NCBI RefSeq assembly: GCF_013386825.1
Contig: NZ_JACARC010000041.1
Location: 77,274-141,273, forward strand
Length of the DNA stretch: 64,000 nt
Reading direction: 5' to 3'
Source: Pseudomonas sp. IPO3778
Lineage (GTDB): Bacteria; Pseudomonadota; Gammaproteobacteria; Pseudomonadales; Pseudomonadaceae
Positions 57,335 to 64,000 of this stretch are shown piece after piece (the first letter of the stretch is position 1; the number at the start of each line of letters is the position of its first letter). Made by a program: the position numbers and the translations under genes. The notes under the pieces were generated by a model. The model was not told the DNA's origin. It was given only the letters and a program-made list of their open reading frames with translations, and did not search any database.

Positions 57335-57383
57335 GCGGTCATGGCGATCGCTGGCAAGCGAACGCCATGACCGCCGTGGTTTT
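57335..57383 (+). terminator. Intrinsic terminator after fumarylacetoacetase
   Basis: A perfect 12-bp stem (GCGGTCATGGCG at 57335-57346, its complement at 57363-57374) with a 16-base loop and a short T tract (57380-57383) follows the stop codon. It separates the MFS, cyclase and FAA operon from the porin gene. Confidence 0.75.
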
Positions 57384-57495
57384 CCAGTGATTACTGGTAA
57401 ATCTTGATTGCCCCCCTACCCCTAACGCACCGCTTTTGTAAGTGATGCTTTAGCAGAGTCATGCCTAAAAAAAACAATAAGAACGGAGCCTCACT

Positions 57496-58755
57496 ATGAA
57501 TCATCGCAAGTACAACCACTGCCACGTGATGTGTGTAGCGCTGGCAATACCCTTTTGCGCCCGGGCAGGCGAAAACGGCTTTATTGAAGACACGACTGGA
57601 ACGCTGAGCGCCCGTAACTTTTACTTCAATCGCGACTTCTCGGGCCCGAATGTCGCTCAGTCAAAATCCGAAGAATGGGCACAAGGCTTCGTGCTCAATT
57701 TAAAATCCGGGTATACACCTGGCACGGTTGGCTTTGGTGTCGATGCTATTGGTCAATGGGGCATTAAGCTCGACAGTGGTCGCGGCCGGACAAACTCCGG
57801 GTTGCTGCCCGTACATGATGGTCAAGCTGCGGATGAATACAGTCGGGCTGGCGCGGCGCTGAAAATGCGTGTATCGAAAACAGAACTGAAGATAGGTGAA
57901 TTGCAGCCTAATCTTCCCGTTCTTCTTTTAAGTGATAACCGGCTGTTACCTGCGACCTACCAAGGCGCGAGCATTGTGACAAACGAGATCGAGGGGCTGA
58001 CCGTACAAGCCGGGCGACTCAACACCACCAGTTTGCGCAACGAGGCCGGAGACGAGCGTCTTCAACCGATGATTGCCTTCACTCTTCGCCCCGTCAACGC
58101 CGATCATTTTACTTATGCAGGGGGCGATTACAGCTTCAATAACAACCGCACCGCGGTTGGCCTTTGGTATGCAGAGCTGCAGGACATATACAGCCAACGC
58201 TTTTTCAGTTTTCGACACAGTCAGCCGCTTGGAAGCTGGACGTTGGGTGGCAACCTTGGCTATTTCGATACCCAGGAAACCGGGCGCGATCTCGCCGGCG
58301 AGATAGACAACAAGGCTCTCTACGGGCGCGTGTCTGCGCAGCATGGTGCACACACGCTCTCGGTCGGCTACCAGACGATGTTCGGTCGACAAGGCTTTGC
58401 CCGGGTGTACGCCAACCTCAGCCCGCTGGCAAATGAAGCGAACGTGAGCACTTTTGACGCGGCCGACGAAAAATCATGGCAGCTACGCTACGACTATGAT
58501 TTCGCCGGCCTTGGCATTCCGGGCCTGCAGTCCATGGCCAGGTATACCCATGGAGGCAACGCTGATGTTTCCACCCTGTCAAACGGAGTGTCCGGGACTA
58601 CATGGGAACGCAATCTAGAACTTTCTTACACGATCCAAAGCGGCAAGTTTAAAAACCTCAATGTGCGCTGGAGGAACTCGACCGTCCGTTCTAATTGGCG
58701 CACGGACATTGATGAAAATCGCCTGATTTTTAACTACGCGATGAATCTTTTTTAA
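57496..58755 (+). CDS. OprD-family outer membrane porin
   Basis: This 419-residue protein has a signal peptide (cleavage near CARA/GE, residue 25) and the OprD opening FIEDTTGTLSARNFYFNRDF. Alternating beta-strand pattern runs to a C-terminal FNYAMNLF. OprD porins admit specific carboxylates and amino acids. It has a GGAG site and its own leader behind a terminator. It probably supplies the substrate of the neighbouring catabolic operon. Confidence 0.9.
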   Translation: MNHRKYNHCHVMCVALAIPFCARAGENGFIEDTTGTLSARNFYFNRDFSGPNVAQSKSEEWAQGFVLNLKSGYTPGTVGFGVDAIGQWGIKLDSGRGRTNSGLLPVHDGQAADEYSRAGAALKMRVSKTELKIGELQPNLPVLLLSDNRLLPATYQGASIVTNEIEGLTVQAGRLNTTSLRNEAGDERLQPMIAFTLRPVNADHFTYAGGDYSFNNNRTAVGLWYAELQDIYSQRFFSFRHSQPLGSWTLGGNLGYFDTQETGRDLAGEIDNKALYGRVSAQHGAHTLSVGYQTMFGRQGFARVYANLSPLANEANVSTFDAADEKSWQLRYDYDFAGLGIPGLQSMARYTHGGNADVSTLSNGVSGTTWERNLELSYTIQSGKFKNLNVRWRNSTVRSNWRTDIDENRLIFNYAMNLF

Positions 58756-58928
58756 CGCCTCGGATTGCAACCGTCCGGCGACGTTCTCACAGCCTTGTTG
58801 TCCCTTCCGTGGCCTCGAAAAAATATCAATAACGGGTGAAGCGGGTGCACACTGGGATAGCCAGGCTGCGTTTTCAAAACCGGCTGCGCAACTGTGAGCC
58901 CCAACGGCACCCCATTCGAGATTTCCCT

Positions 58929-59690
58929 ATGAAACCCAATTCGCCAGTCGATAACGGATTACGCGTAGCGTTGGTGACAGGATCCACCTCCGGTATCGGT
59001 GCAGCCATCGCACGTCGATTGAGCCGGTCAGGCTATGCGGTGGTCCTCCATTCGCGAAACTCTGCGGATACGGGGCGCGCCATGGCGGCCGAAATGAAGC
59101 AGGCTATCTACGTGCAAGCTGATCTTGCGTGTGAAGCGGACAGGGTCAGGCTGGTTAACGAGGCGATCGCGGCGTGGGGTCAGCTGGACGTATTGGTCAA
59201 TAACGCCGGCATCAGCAGAGTCATTCCCCACAGCGACCTGGCCTCTGCCACTTCGGCGGTGTGGCACGAACTGAACGAGATAAATGTAGTGGCGCCATTC
59301 CACCTGGTCGCATTGGCCGAACCGGCATTGCGCGAAGCCGCCCGTTACCGTCGAGCAGGTAGCGTCGTAAACATCAGTTCGCATGCGGGTGTGAGGCCTA
59401 AGGGCGCATCCATTCCCTACGCGGTGAGCAAAGCTGCGCTCAATCACATGACCCGCTTGCTCGCGGTGTCACTTGGGCCAGACATTCGCGTCAATGCCGT
59501 GGCGCCAGGCTTGGTCGACACGCCTCTGACCGCAGAGTGGACAGGTGCCCAGGCGTTGTGGCGAGATCGCGCGCCCATGCGCAGGGCCGCCAGCCCGGAC
59601 GACATTGCCAGCGCTGTTGCGATGTTGGTTGATTCGGACTACTTAACCGGTGAGATACTTCTGTCAGACGGCGGATTAAATCTGACCTAG
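58929..59690 (+). CDS. SDR-family dehydrogenase/reductase
   Basis: This 253-residue short-chain dehydrogenase has the cofactor motif TGSTSGIG near residue 19, NNAG, and the catalytic Ser-Tyr-Lys in NISSHAGVRPKGASIPYAVSK. Such enzymes oxidise or reduce alcohol/ketone groups with NAD(P). The ATG at 58929 begins just before the Rossmann fold; the ribosome site is weak. It converges on the AraC regulator gene, 8 bases away. The substrate is unknown. Confidence 0.88.
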   Translation: MKPNSPVDNGLRVALVTGSTSGIGAAIARRLSRSGYAVVLHSRNSADTGRAMAAEMKQAIYVQADLACEADRVRLVNEAIAAWGQLDVLVNNAGISRVIPHSDLASATSAVWHELNEINVVAPFHLVALAEPALREAARYRRAGSVVNISSHAGVRPKGASIPYAVSKAALNHMTRLLAVSLGPDIRVNAVAPGLVDTPLTAEWTGAQALWRDRAPMRRAASPDDIASAVAMLVDSDYLTGEILLSDGGLNLT

Positions 59691-59698
59691 GTTAGGCT

Positions 59699-60562
59699 TC
59701 AAGCTCCATCCCGCGGGGCTCGCCGCATGCGGTCCGGGCTACTGCCCATGAATTGGTGGAACATGGCAATAAAGGCAGAAGCATTGTTGTAACTCAAGCG
59801 CCGAGCTATTTCTTCAACTGAAACGCCCCGGTCCAATAATGACAGTGCTGTTGTCAGCTTGAGGCGTTGACGCCATTCATGAAAGGAAATACCGGTCTCG
59901 GCTTTCCACCATCGCGATAGCGTTCGTTCGGTGGTCCCGACGATCTCCGCCCATTGGCCCAGGGCCCTGCGATCACCGGGCGCCAACTGGAGGGCCGTGA
60001 TAATGGATGCAATCTCCGGGGTGTTCGACAGCGGCAAATAACTGTCGAACCGTGGTGCCAACTGCAATTGGTCGATCAATACGTCGGCCAAACGCTTGTC
60101 CATGGAACTAAGAGGCAGGTTAACGCAGCGAATCTCAAGGTCCGCCGTGATTGCCTTGAAAATACTGCTGAGTAGAAGTGTACAAGCTTGGTCCGGCAAT
60201 TCGGAGCATCGGCTTGATTCCACGTAGAGCGCAGCGTAGCAAATGTCCTGGTTGACGCTGGAGTAGTGTTCGATATCAGGCGGTATCCAGATGGCGTAGG
60301 CCGGGGGTGAAAGAAAAAGCTTGCCCTCGATTGTCAATTGAACGACGCCACTGATGGAGTAAAGCAACTTTCCCCATGGAAACTTTCGTGATGGAAAGTG
60401 GGTGCCCGCCGGGATGTCAGCGATTCGAAAAGAAATGGGTTCCGGTGGAAGGCCGATCAATTCGGTCAGTTCTGATGGCATGCCTGCTTCCCACTCGCCT
60501 TGGCTTTCCATCAGTATTATGCACGGGGCGGCCACTTTCCAGCCTGACGCCAGGTTGCTCAC
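59699..60562 (-). CDS. AraC-family regulator
   Basis: This 287-residue regulator has a cupin-type N-terminal sensor (about 40-130, with FPWGKLLYSISGVVQLTIEG) and an AraC C-terminal double helix-turn-helix (TTERTLSRWWKAETGISFHE, then YNNASAFIAMFHQFMG). The GTG at 60562 has no ribosome site; an ATG at 60511 or 60481 is possible. It lies 37 bases from the carboxylesterase gene on the same strand and likely controls it or the SDR gene. Confidence 0.85.
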   Translation of the reverse strand: MSNLASGWKVAAPCIILMESQGEWEAGMPSELTELIGLPPEPISFRIADIPAGTHFPSRKFPWGKLLYSISGVVQLTIEGKLFLSPPAYAIWIPPDIEHYSSVNQDICYAALYVESSRCSELPDQACTLLLSSIFKAITADLEIRCVNLPLSSMDKRLADVLIDQLQLAPRFDSYLPLSNTPEIASIITALQLAPGDRRALGQWAEIVGTTERTLSRWWKAETGISFHEWRQRLKLTTALSLLDRGVSVEEIARRLSYNNASAFIAMFHQFMGSSPDRMRRAPRDGA

Positions 60563-60599
60563 TTAAGGAGACGCCCCGCGGGCGTCAAAAAAATTGAAC

Positions 60600-62255
60600 C
60601 TAGCGTTCAGTCTGCCGGGATTGCCGAAGGTTCGCGACCAACAACCGTTCAAGGGCAAGCACACCCGAAACACCCCCCTGTTCAACAGCCAGCTTTTCTC
60701 CACTGAGTAGATGACTCACCGTCCTGACGTCCTCGCCAAACCAGAGGATATCGGGCGCCTCGGCCTGATACTCACGCCAATCACCCTCGGCAGCACCGCT
60801 GGCAATGAAGCTGGAATAGTGCCGGCCCATGTGTGCTGAAGACTGCTCCATGGCATCGCGATCAATACCTTCAAAAGAGGGAAAACAGGCCAGATCCAAG
60901 GCAGTCATATTACGAAATAGGAAGGGTATGTTTCCGGTATGAACAGCGCGAAGTTCGCCGTCTACACCTGGCAAGTCAAACGAGAACTGGTAGACGTATG
61001 TCCGGACGCCCTGTTTCGATAAATTATCGGCAATGGCAAGAGAGGGGTACTTGAAATACACGAACGACATGATGTCGGAAAGACAATGCCCCTCAGGGTG
61101 GCCGGGATGCAGACGCTCGTAGCACTCCAATACTTCACCGGCCTTGTCGGCAAATATCTGCTCCAGGACAGTCAAGACATCTTCCCTGCTTCCCTCCCGA
61201 ACGGTCTTTGAGTGGCCACGAAAGAACTGCCATTCATCCTTGGCAAAACCAATCATCACCTCAGCTGGCGGAGCCGAAAGGACTTCGGTCGATAACCGGA
61301 TGGCGGGAGTAACCTCGACAAGGGGGCCACCTGCCACGGCCCCCAAAGGGCGCCACGCAATGGCCATGTCCGCTGCAAAATAGCGCCCCATGATGTTTTG
61401 TACCGCCAACAAACGCTCGGGATCAATATGCGCGAGCTCACCGATATCGGTGAGGCCCAACAGCTCAATATACTTTTGCGCCACCCACTTGGCGTCGGGC
61501 AACTGCTGTGTGCACCAAGGGTTGAAAGGTGTCAGTGACTGAAGAATGGCACGTCGATACAGGCCGGCCGACTCGCTCATGCACAGCAGATGAGAGACCG
61601 CCGTCGCGCCCGCTGACTCGCCACCGATGGTGATGTTGTCGGCGTCACCCCCGAACGCCTGGATGTTATGGTGGACCCAACGAAGCGCGGCCAATTGGTC
61701 CTGCACCCCGAGATTGATCGCCTCATTAAAACGATCATCCAGCAGACCGAAATGAACCCAACCCAACGCTCCCAACCGATTATTGGGTCGCACAACAATC
61801 ATCCCGGTTTCCCGCGCCAGGTTCTCACCCCGCTCAAGGACGAAGGAGCCTGAACTCACGACGTTGGCGCCACCGTGATAGTAGACATAGACCGGGCTGC
61901 CCGCCTCGGGCCTCTTCTCGGGGACCCATATATCAAGATACAAGCAGTCTTCGCTGGCCAACGGCTGTTCGTATGTTGCCCCCACATAAGGAGGCCAGGC
62001 CATCAATCCCGTAACACCTGGGTCCATCTGCGCGATATGTTCCTGCACCCGTTGCAGATTGTTCCGATTGGTCTGCAATGACGCAGGGCTGGCAGCTTTT
62101 GCATTGCGTATATCGGTCCATGGAACTACCGGGCGCGGCGCTTTAAAACGAAGATCGCCGATGGGCGCGGCAGCATACGGCACGCCTCTGAATACCGTAA
62201 CGCCGTCGATAGTGGATCCCATCAGAGGGCCATCAGCAGTTTGTATGATTAACAT
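60600..62255 (-). CDS. Carboxylesterase/lipase family enzyme (type B)
   Basis: This 551-residue alpha/beta hydrolase has the serine motif GGESAGATAVSHLL, an oxyanion-hole YYHGGANVV, and a C-terminal histidine region (AVHTGNIPFLF). The N-terminal block GVTVFRGVPYAAAP is typical of type B carboxylesterases. The ATG at 62255 has a GGAGAG site and is preferred over a TTG four codons earlier. No signal peptide is present, so it acts in the cytoplasm. It probably releases an acid or alcohol used by the neighbouring pathway. Confidence 0.9.
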   Translation of the reverse strand: MLIIQTADGPLMGSTIDGVTVFRGVPYAAAPIGDLRFKAPRPVVPWTDIRNAKAASPASLQTNRNNLQRVQEHIAQMDPGVTGLMAWPPYVGATYEQPLASEDCLYLDIWVPEKRPEAGSPVYVYYHGGANVVSSGSFVLERGENLARETGMIVVRPNNRLGALGWVHFGLLDDRFNEAINLGVQDQLAALRWVHHNIQAFGGDADNITIGGESAGATAVSHLLCMSESAGLYRRAILQSLTPFNPWCTQQLPDAKWVAQKYIELLGLTDIGELAHIDPERLLAVQNIMGRYFAADMAIAWRPLGAVAGGPLVEVTPAIRLSTEVLSAPPAEVMIGFAKDEWQFFRGHSKTVREGSREDVLTVLEQIFADKAGEVLECYERLHPGHPEGHCLSDIMSFVYFKYPSLAIADNLSKQGVRTYVYQFSFDLPGVDGELRAVHTGNIPFLFRNMTALDLACFPSFEGIDRDAMEQSSAHMGRHYSSFIASGAAEGDWREYQAEAPDILWFGEDVRTVSHLLSGEKLAVEQGGVSGVLALERLLVANLRQSRQTER

Positions 62256-62495
62256 GGAACTCTCCAAACAGGTTATTTGGCCACGGGAAGCCAGAGCATT
62301 AGTTGCCCAATCGACATCAATTCAACGTGATAGCGTCGCAAGTATCGGAAGGTAGGTCAGTGGCGCCGGGAGCACCTGACAAAGTGTTGCCATAAGAGTA
62401 GGAATATCCCCTGATGGGCACAATAAGTACTATCTGCCATTGATGCCGAGTCGAAGCCACGCGGCCATCAGTGAGGCGCCCAATTATTTCCAGGC

Positions 62496-62522
62496 CACTA
62501 TCTCCACACTATCTGGATAGTG
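62496..62522. promoter_or_regulatory. Candidate operator: palindrome plus direct repeat
   Basis: CACTATC at 62507-62513 is mirrored by GATAGTG at 62516-62522, and CACTATCT also occurs at 62496-62503, 11 bases from the second copy. It lies in the 370-base gap between the divergent carboxylesterase and alpha/beta hydrolase genes. The rest of that gap shows no gene. A regulator site is the natural reading. Confidence 0.45.
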
Positions 62523-62625
62523 CTGTCGCGCAGTACTGGATACAGTCGAGAACGCCTGCATTCCAGGGCGATCCACAGCGCCCTGGCCTTGCCCTCAATT
62601 CGTCCTCGATTGGAGCGTTTCACCT

Positions 62626-63438
62626 ATGAGCCTATCCCCTACCCCACACTCGGCGCTGGCAGGTAAAGATGAGTACCTGATAGAGGGCATTCGTGTAGAG
62701 CGGTATCCGCGAAGCGGTCCTGGGCCGTCGGTGCCGCTGATTTGCGTACACGGTGGTGGCCAGGCGTCATGGTGCTGGGACGATTTTGCGCCGGTGCTGC
62801 AGCAAGGCGGGTTTGACGTGCATGCCCTCAATTGGCGTGGGAGAAACGGCTCGGCCGCTGTGGATCCTGAATGGTTTCTCACCGCATCGATTGCCGATGT
62901 GGTGAAGGACATTGCGGCCGTTGCTGCCCAATTCGAGCAACCACCGATACTGATCGGCCATTCGATGGGCGGCCTGGCCTGCCAGTTGTATGCCCAGGAC
63001 TTTCCGGTCAAGGCGTTGTTGCTGCTGACGCCCGTGGTTCCAAGCCAAGTCAACGCGCCGATCATCGAGTTGCCGATCGATTATTCGATGCCGTGGGGGC
63101 CCTTGCCGCTGGAGATGGCCAAGGCGTTGTTTTTCCAGGGGCTGGACGATGCGCAGTGCGCGCATTTCTATCCCATGCTGGTACCCGAGTCGCCCCTGCG
63201 TTGCTTTGAGGCGACGCGCTGGACGTTGCCTGTGACGGTCGAGCGTATCCGCATGCCCACGTTGATTATCTCCGGAGCGCTGGATGCCCTCACGCCCGCC
63301 AGCACCGGCCAGCGCCTGGCCGAACTCTTTGGTGCCGAACACCGCCTGGAGACCGCCCTGGGGCATAACGTGCTACTGGGGCAAGGCGGCAAGGACGTCG
63401 CGCAAAGCGTTTTGCCGTGGCTTGCCAGCCATACCTGA
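62626..63438 (+). CDS. Alpha/beta hydrolase
   Basis: This 270-residue enzyme has an oxyanion-hole motif ICVHGGGQASWCWDDF, the nucleophile motif GHSMGG, and a C-terminal Asp/His pair (ISGALDALTPAS, ALGHNVLLG). It resembles small cytoplasmic esterases and ring-fission hydrolases. A GGAG site precedes the ATG. It is divergent from the carboxylesterase gene and may belong to the same catabolic set. Substrate unknown. Confidence 0.88.
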   Translation: MSLSPTPHSALAGKDEYLIEGIRVERYPRSGPGPSVPLICVHGGGQASWCWDDFAPVLQQGGFDVHALNWRGRNGSAAVDPEWFLTASIADVVKDIAAVAAQFEQPPILIGHSMGGLACQLYAQDFPVKALLLLTPVVPSQVNAPIIELPIDYSMPWGPLPLEMAKALFFQGLDDAQCAHFYPMLVPESPLRCFEATRWTLPVTVERIRMPTLIISGALDALTPASTGQRLAELFGAEHRLETALGHNVLLGQGGKDVAQSVLPWLASHT

Positions 63439-63448
63439 TACGACGGTC

Positions 63449-63463
63449 GCCCATGGATGGGCC
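63449..63463 (+). terminator. Weak hairpin after the alpha/beta hydrolase
   Basis: GCCCAT and ATGGGC form a 6-bp stem with a 2-base loop 11 bases after the stop codon, without a T tract. It may contribute to termination. Confidence 0.3.
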
Positions 63464-63512
63464 TCTTGCGCACATGATCAAGACGACTGTGAACCCTGGC
63501 AGACGGTGCGAA

Positions 63513-63539
63513 TTGTTGTGAAACGCCCGTTCACAACAA
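63513..63539. promoter_or_regulatory. Perfect 10-bp inverted repeat upstream of the last gene
   Basis: TTGTTGTGAA at 63513-63522 is mirrored by TTCACAACAA at 63530-63539 around a 7-base spacer. It lies 85 bases before the start at 63624 and has the form of a dimeric repressor site. The regulator is not known. Confidence 0.5.
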
Positions 63540-63623
63540 CGTCATCAATGACCCATTGCCTTAGGCTTGCCTCAGCAGACACGCAATGACGTGCCGAACA
63601 ATTGCACTTTTGAGGCGCAAACA

Positions 63624-64000
63624 ATGGCGAAGATCCAAAGTGATATCCCCCTTTCTTCCGACACTACCAAGGCAGGTTCGCGTTTCGAGAAAGCGCTGGA
63701 GCACTCCAGGGTCTTAGCCGCGAAAAAGCCAGACTCCACACCACCGCGCGAGGCGAAAGCGGATGAGTCCGCGCCGGCCTTCCTGGAGTACCAGACCATT
63801 GAGGCGCCCGGCAAACATGGCAAGGGAACGATTCGCTACACCACCCATGACGGTGACAATGTCGTCGTCAACCAAGCCACCGCGCCCAAGTTGTACGAGC
63901 AAGTCCTCAAGGACCAACTCACCCAGCAGGCCCAGCTGAGTGGCTACAACGTCTCGCTGGATAACGGCGACACCCTCAGCTACGCCGACCACATCACCGA
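63624..64000 (+). CDS. Unrecognised protein, cut by the window end
   Basis: The ATG at 63624 has a GAGG site and the frame stays open to the end of the window (at least 125 codons). The visible part is soluble, rich in Lys, Asp and Thr, with no signal peptide. Its first ~50 residues look disordered, and a folded part seems to begin around APAFLEYQTIEAPGKHG. No family was recognised. An inverted repeat upstream suggests it is regulated separately from the hydrolase gene. Confidence 0.6.
   Translation, partial: MAKIQSDIPLSSDTTKAGSRFEKALEHSRVLAAKKPDSTPPREAKADESAPAFLEYQTIEAPGKHGKGTIRYTTHDGDNVVVNQATAPKLYEQVLKDQLTQQAQLSGYNVSLDNGDTLSYADHIT

Overview
The window looks like the chromosome of a Pseudomonas of the fluorescens group. 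The GC content, the gene families (VOC enzymes, OprD and BBP2 porins, AAHS-type MFS carriers, a class I.3 lipase with canonical S207/D255/H313 numbering) and the gene order of its type VI secretion system (T6SS) all point that way. This is inferred from reading; no database search was possible.

Region 1 (1-7024) is a patchwork of small, mostly immunity-like genes, broken toxin tails and transposon scars just upstream of the T6SS. It holds a Tsi6-like immunity gene, three copies (one broken) of an unrecognised ~105-residue family, a DUF6966-like small protein coupled to a 55-codon toxin-like tail, and a translationally coupled ADP-ribosylglycohydrolase plus MESH1-like HD hydrolase. A 278-bp direct repeat flanks that enzyme pair. 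IS5 and IS66 remnants lie between the modules. I read the region as an archive of orphan immunity modules, and the enzyme pair may act by erasing toxin products.

Region 2 (7589-28472) is a complete T6SS core on one strand: an unnamed leading gene, tssB, tssC, tssE, tssF, tssG, tssH (clpV), tssJ, tssK, tssL, tssM, tagF, a second TssM-like NTPase fused to an OmpA domain, hcp and tssA. There is no vgrG, PAAR, Fha or kinase/phosphatase gene, so spikes and effectors must be encoded elsewhere.

Region 3 (28589-39746) starts with a deletion scar that joins a class I.3 lipase, cut before its RTX/secretion part, to a TolC-like outer membrane protein lacking its N-terminus. An intact LapB-like ABC exporter, an HlyD-like adaptor and an OmpA-type lipoprotein follow. 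Next come an OmpR-type response regulator, a degenerate receiver protein with a basic tail, a CHASE2-PAS histidine kinase and two small genes of unclear role.

Region 4 (39972-52095) is an aromatic catabolic cluster. It encodes an FAD hydroxylase (MhpA-like), a two-domain extradiol dioxygenase, an FAH-family hydrolase, a SnoaL-like protein, two MFS carriers, two paralogous BBP2 porins, and GntR and LysR regulators. Together these suggest uptake, ring hydroxylation, meta cleavage and hydrolysis of an unidentified aromatic compound.

Region 5 (52264-64000) holds a small exported protein, a LysR stub, and a second catabolic set: TetR regulator, MFS carrier, cyclase-family hydrolase, fumarylacetoacetase, OprD porin, SDR dehydrogenase, AraC regulator, carboxylesterase and alpha/beta hydrolase. 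The window ends inside an unrecognised gene. No rRNA, tRNA or CRISPR array was seen.
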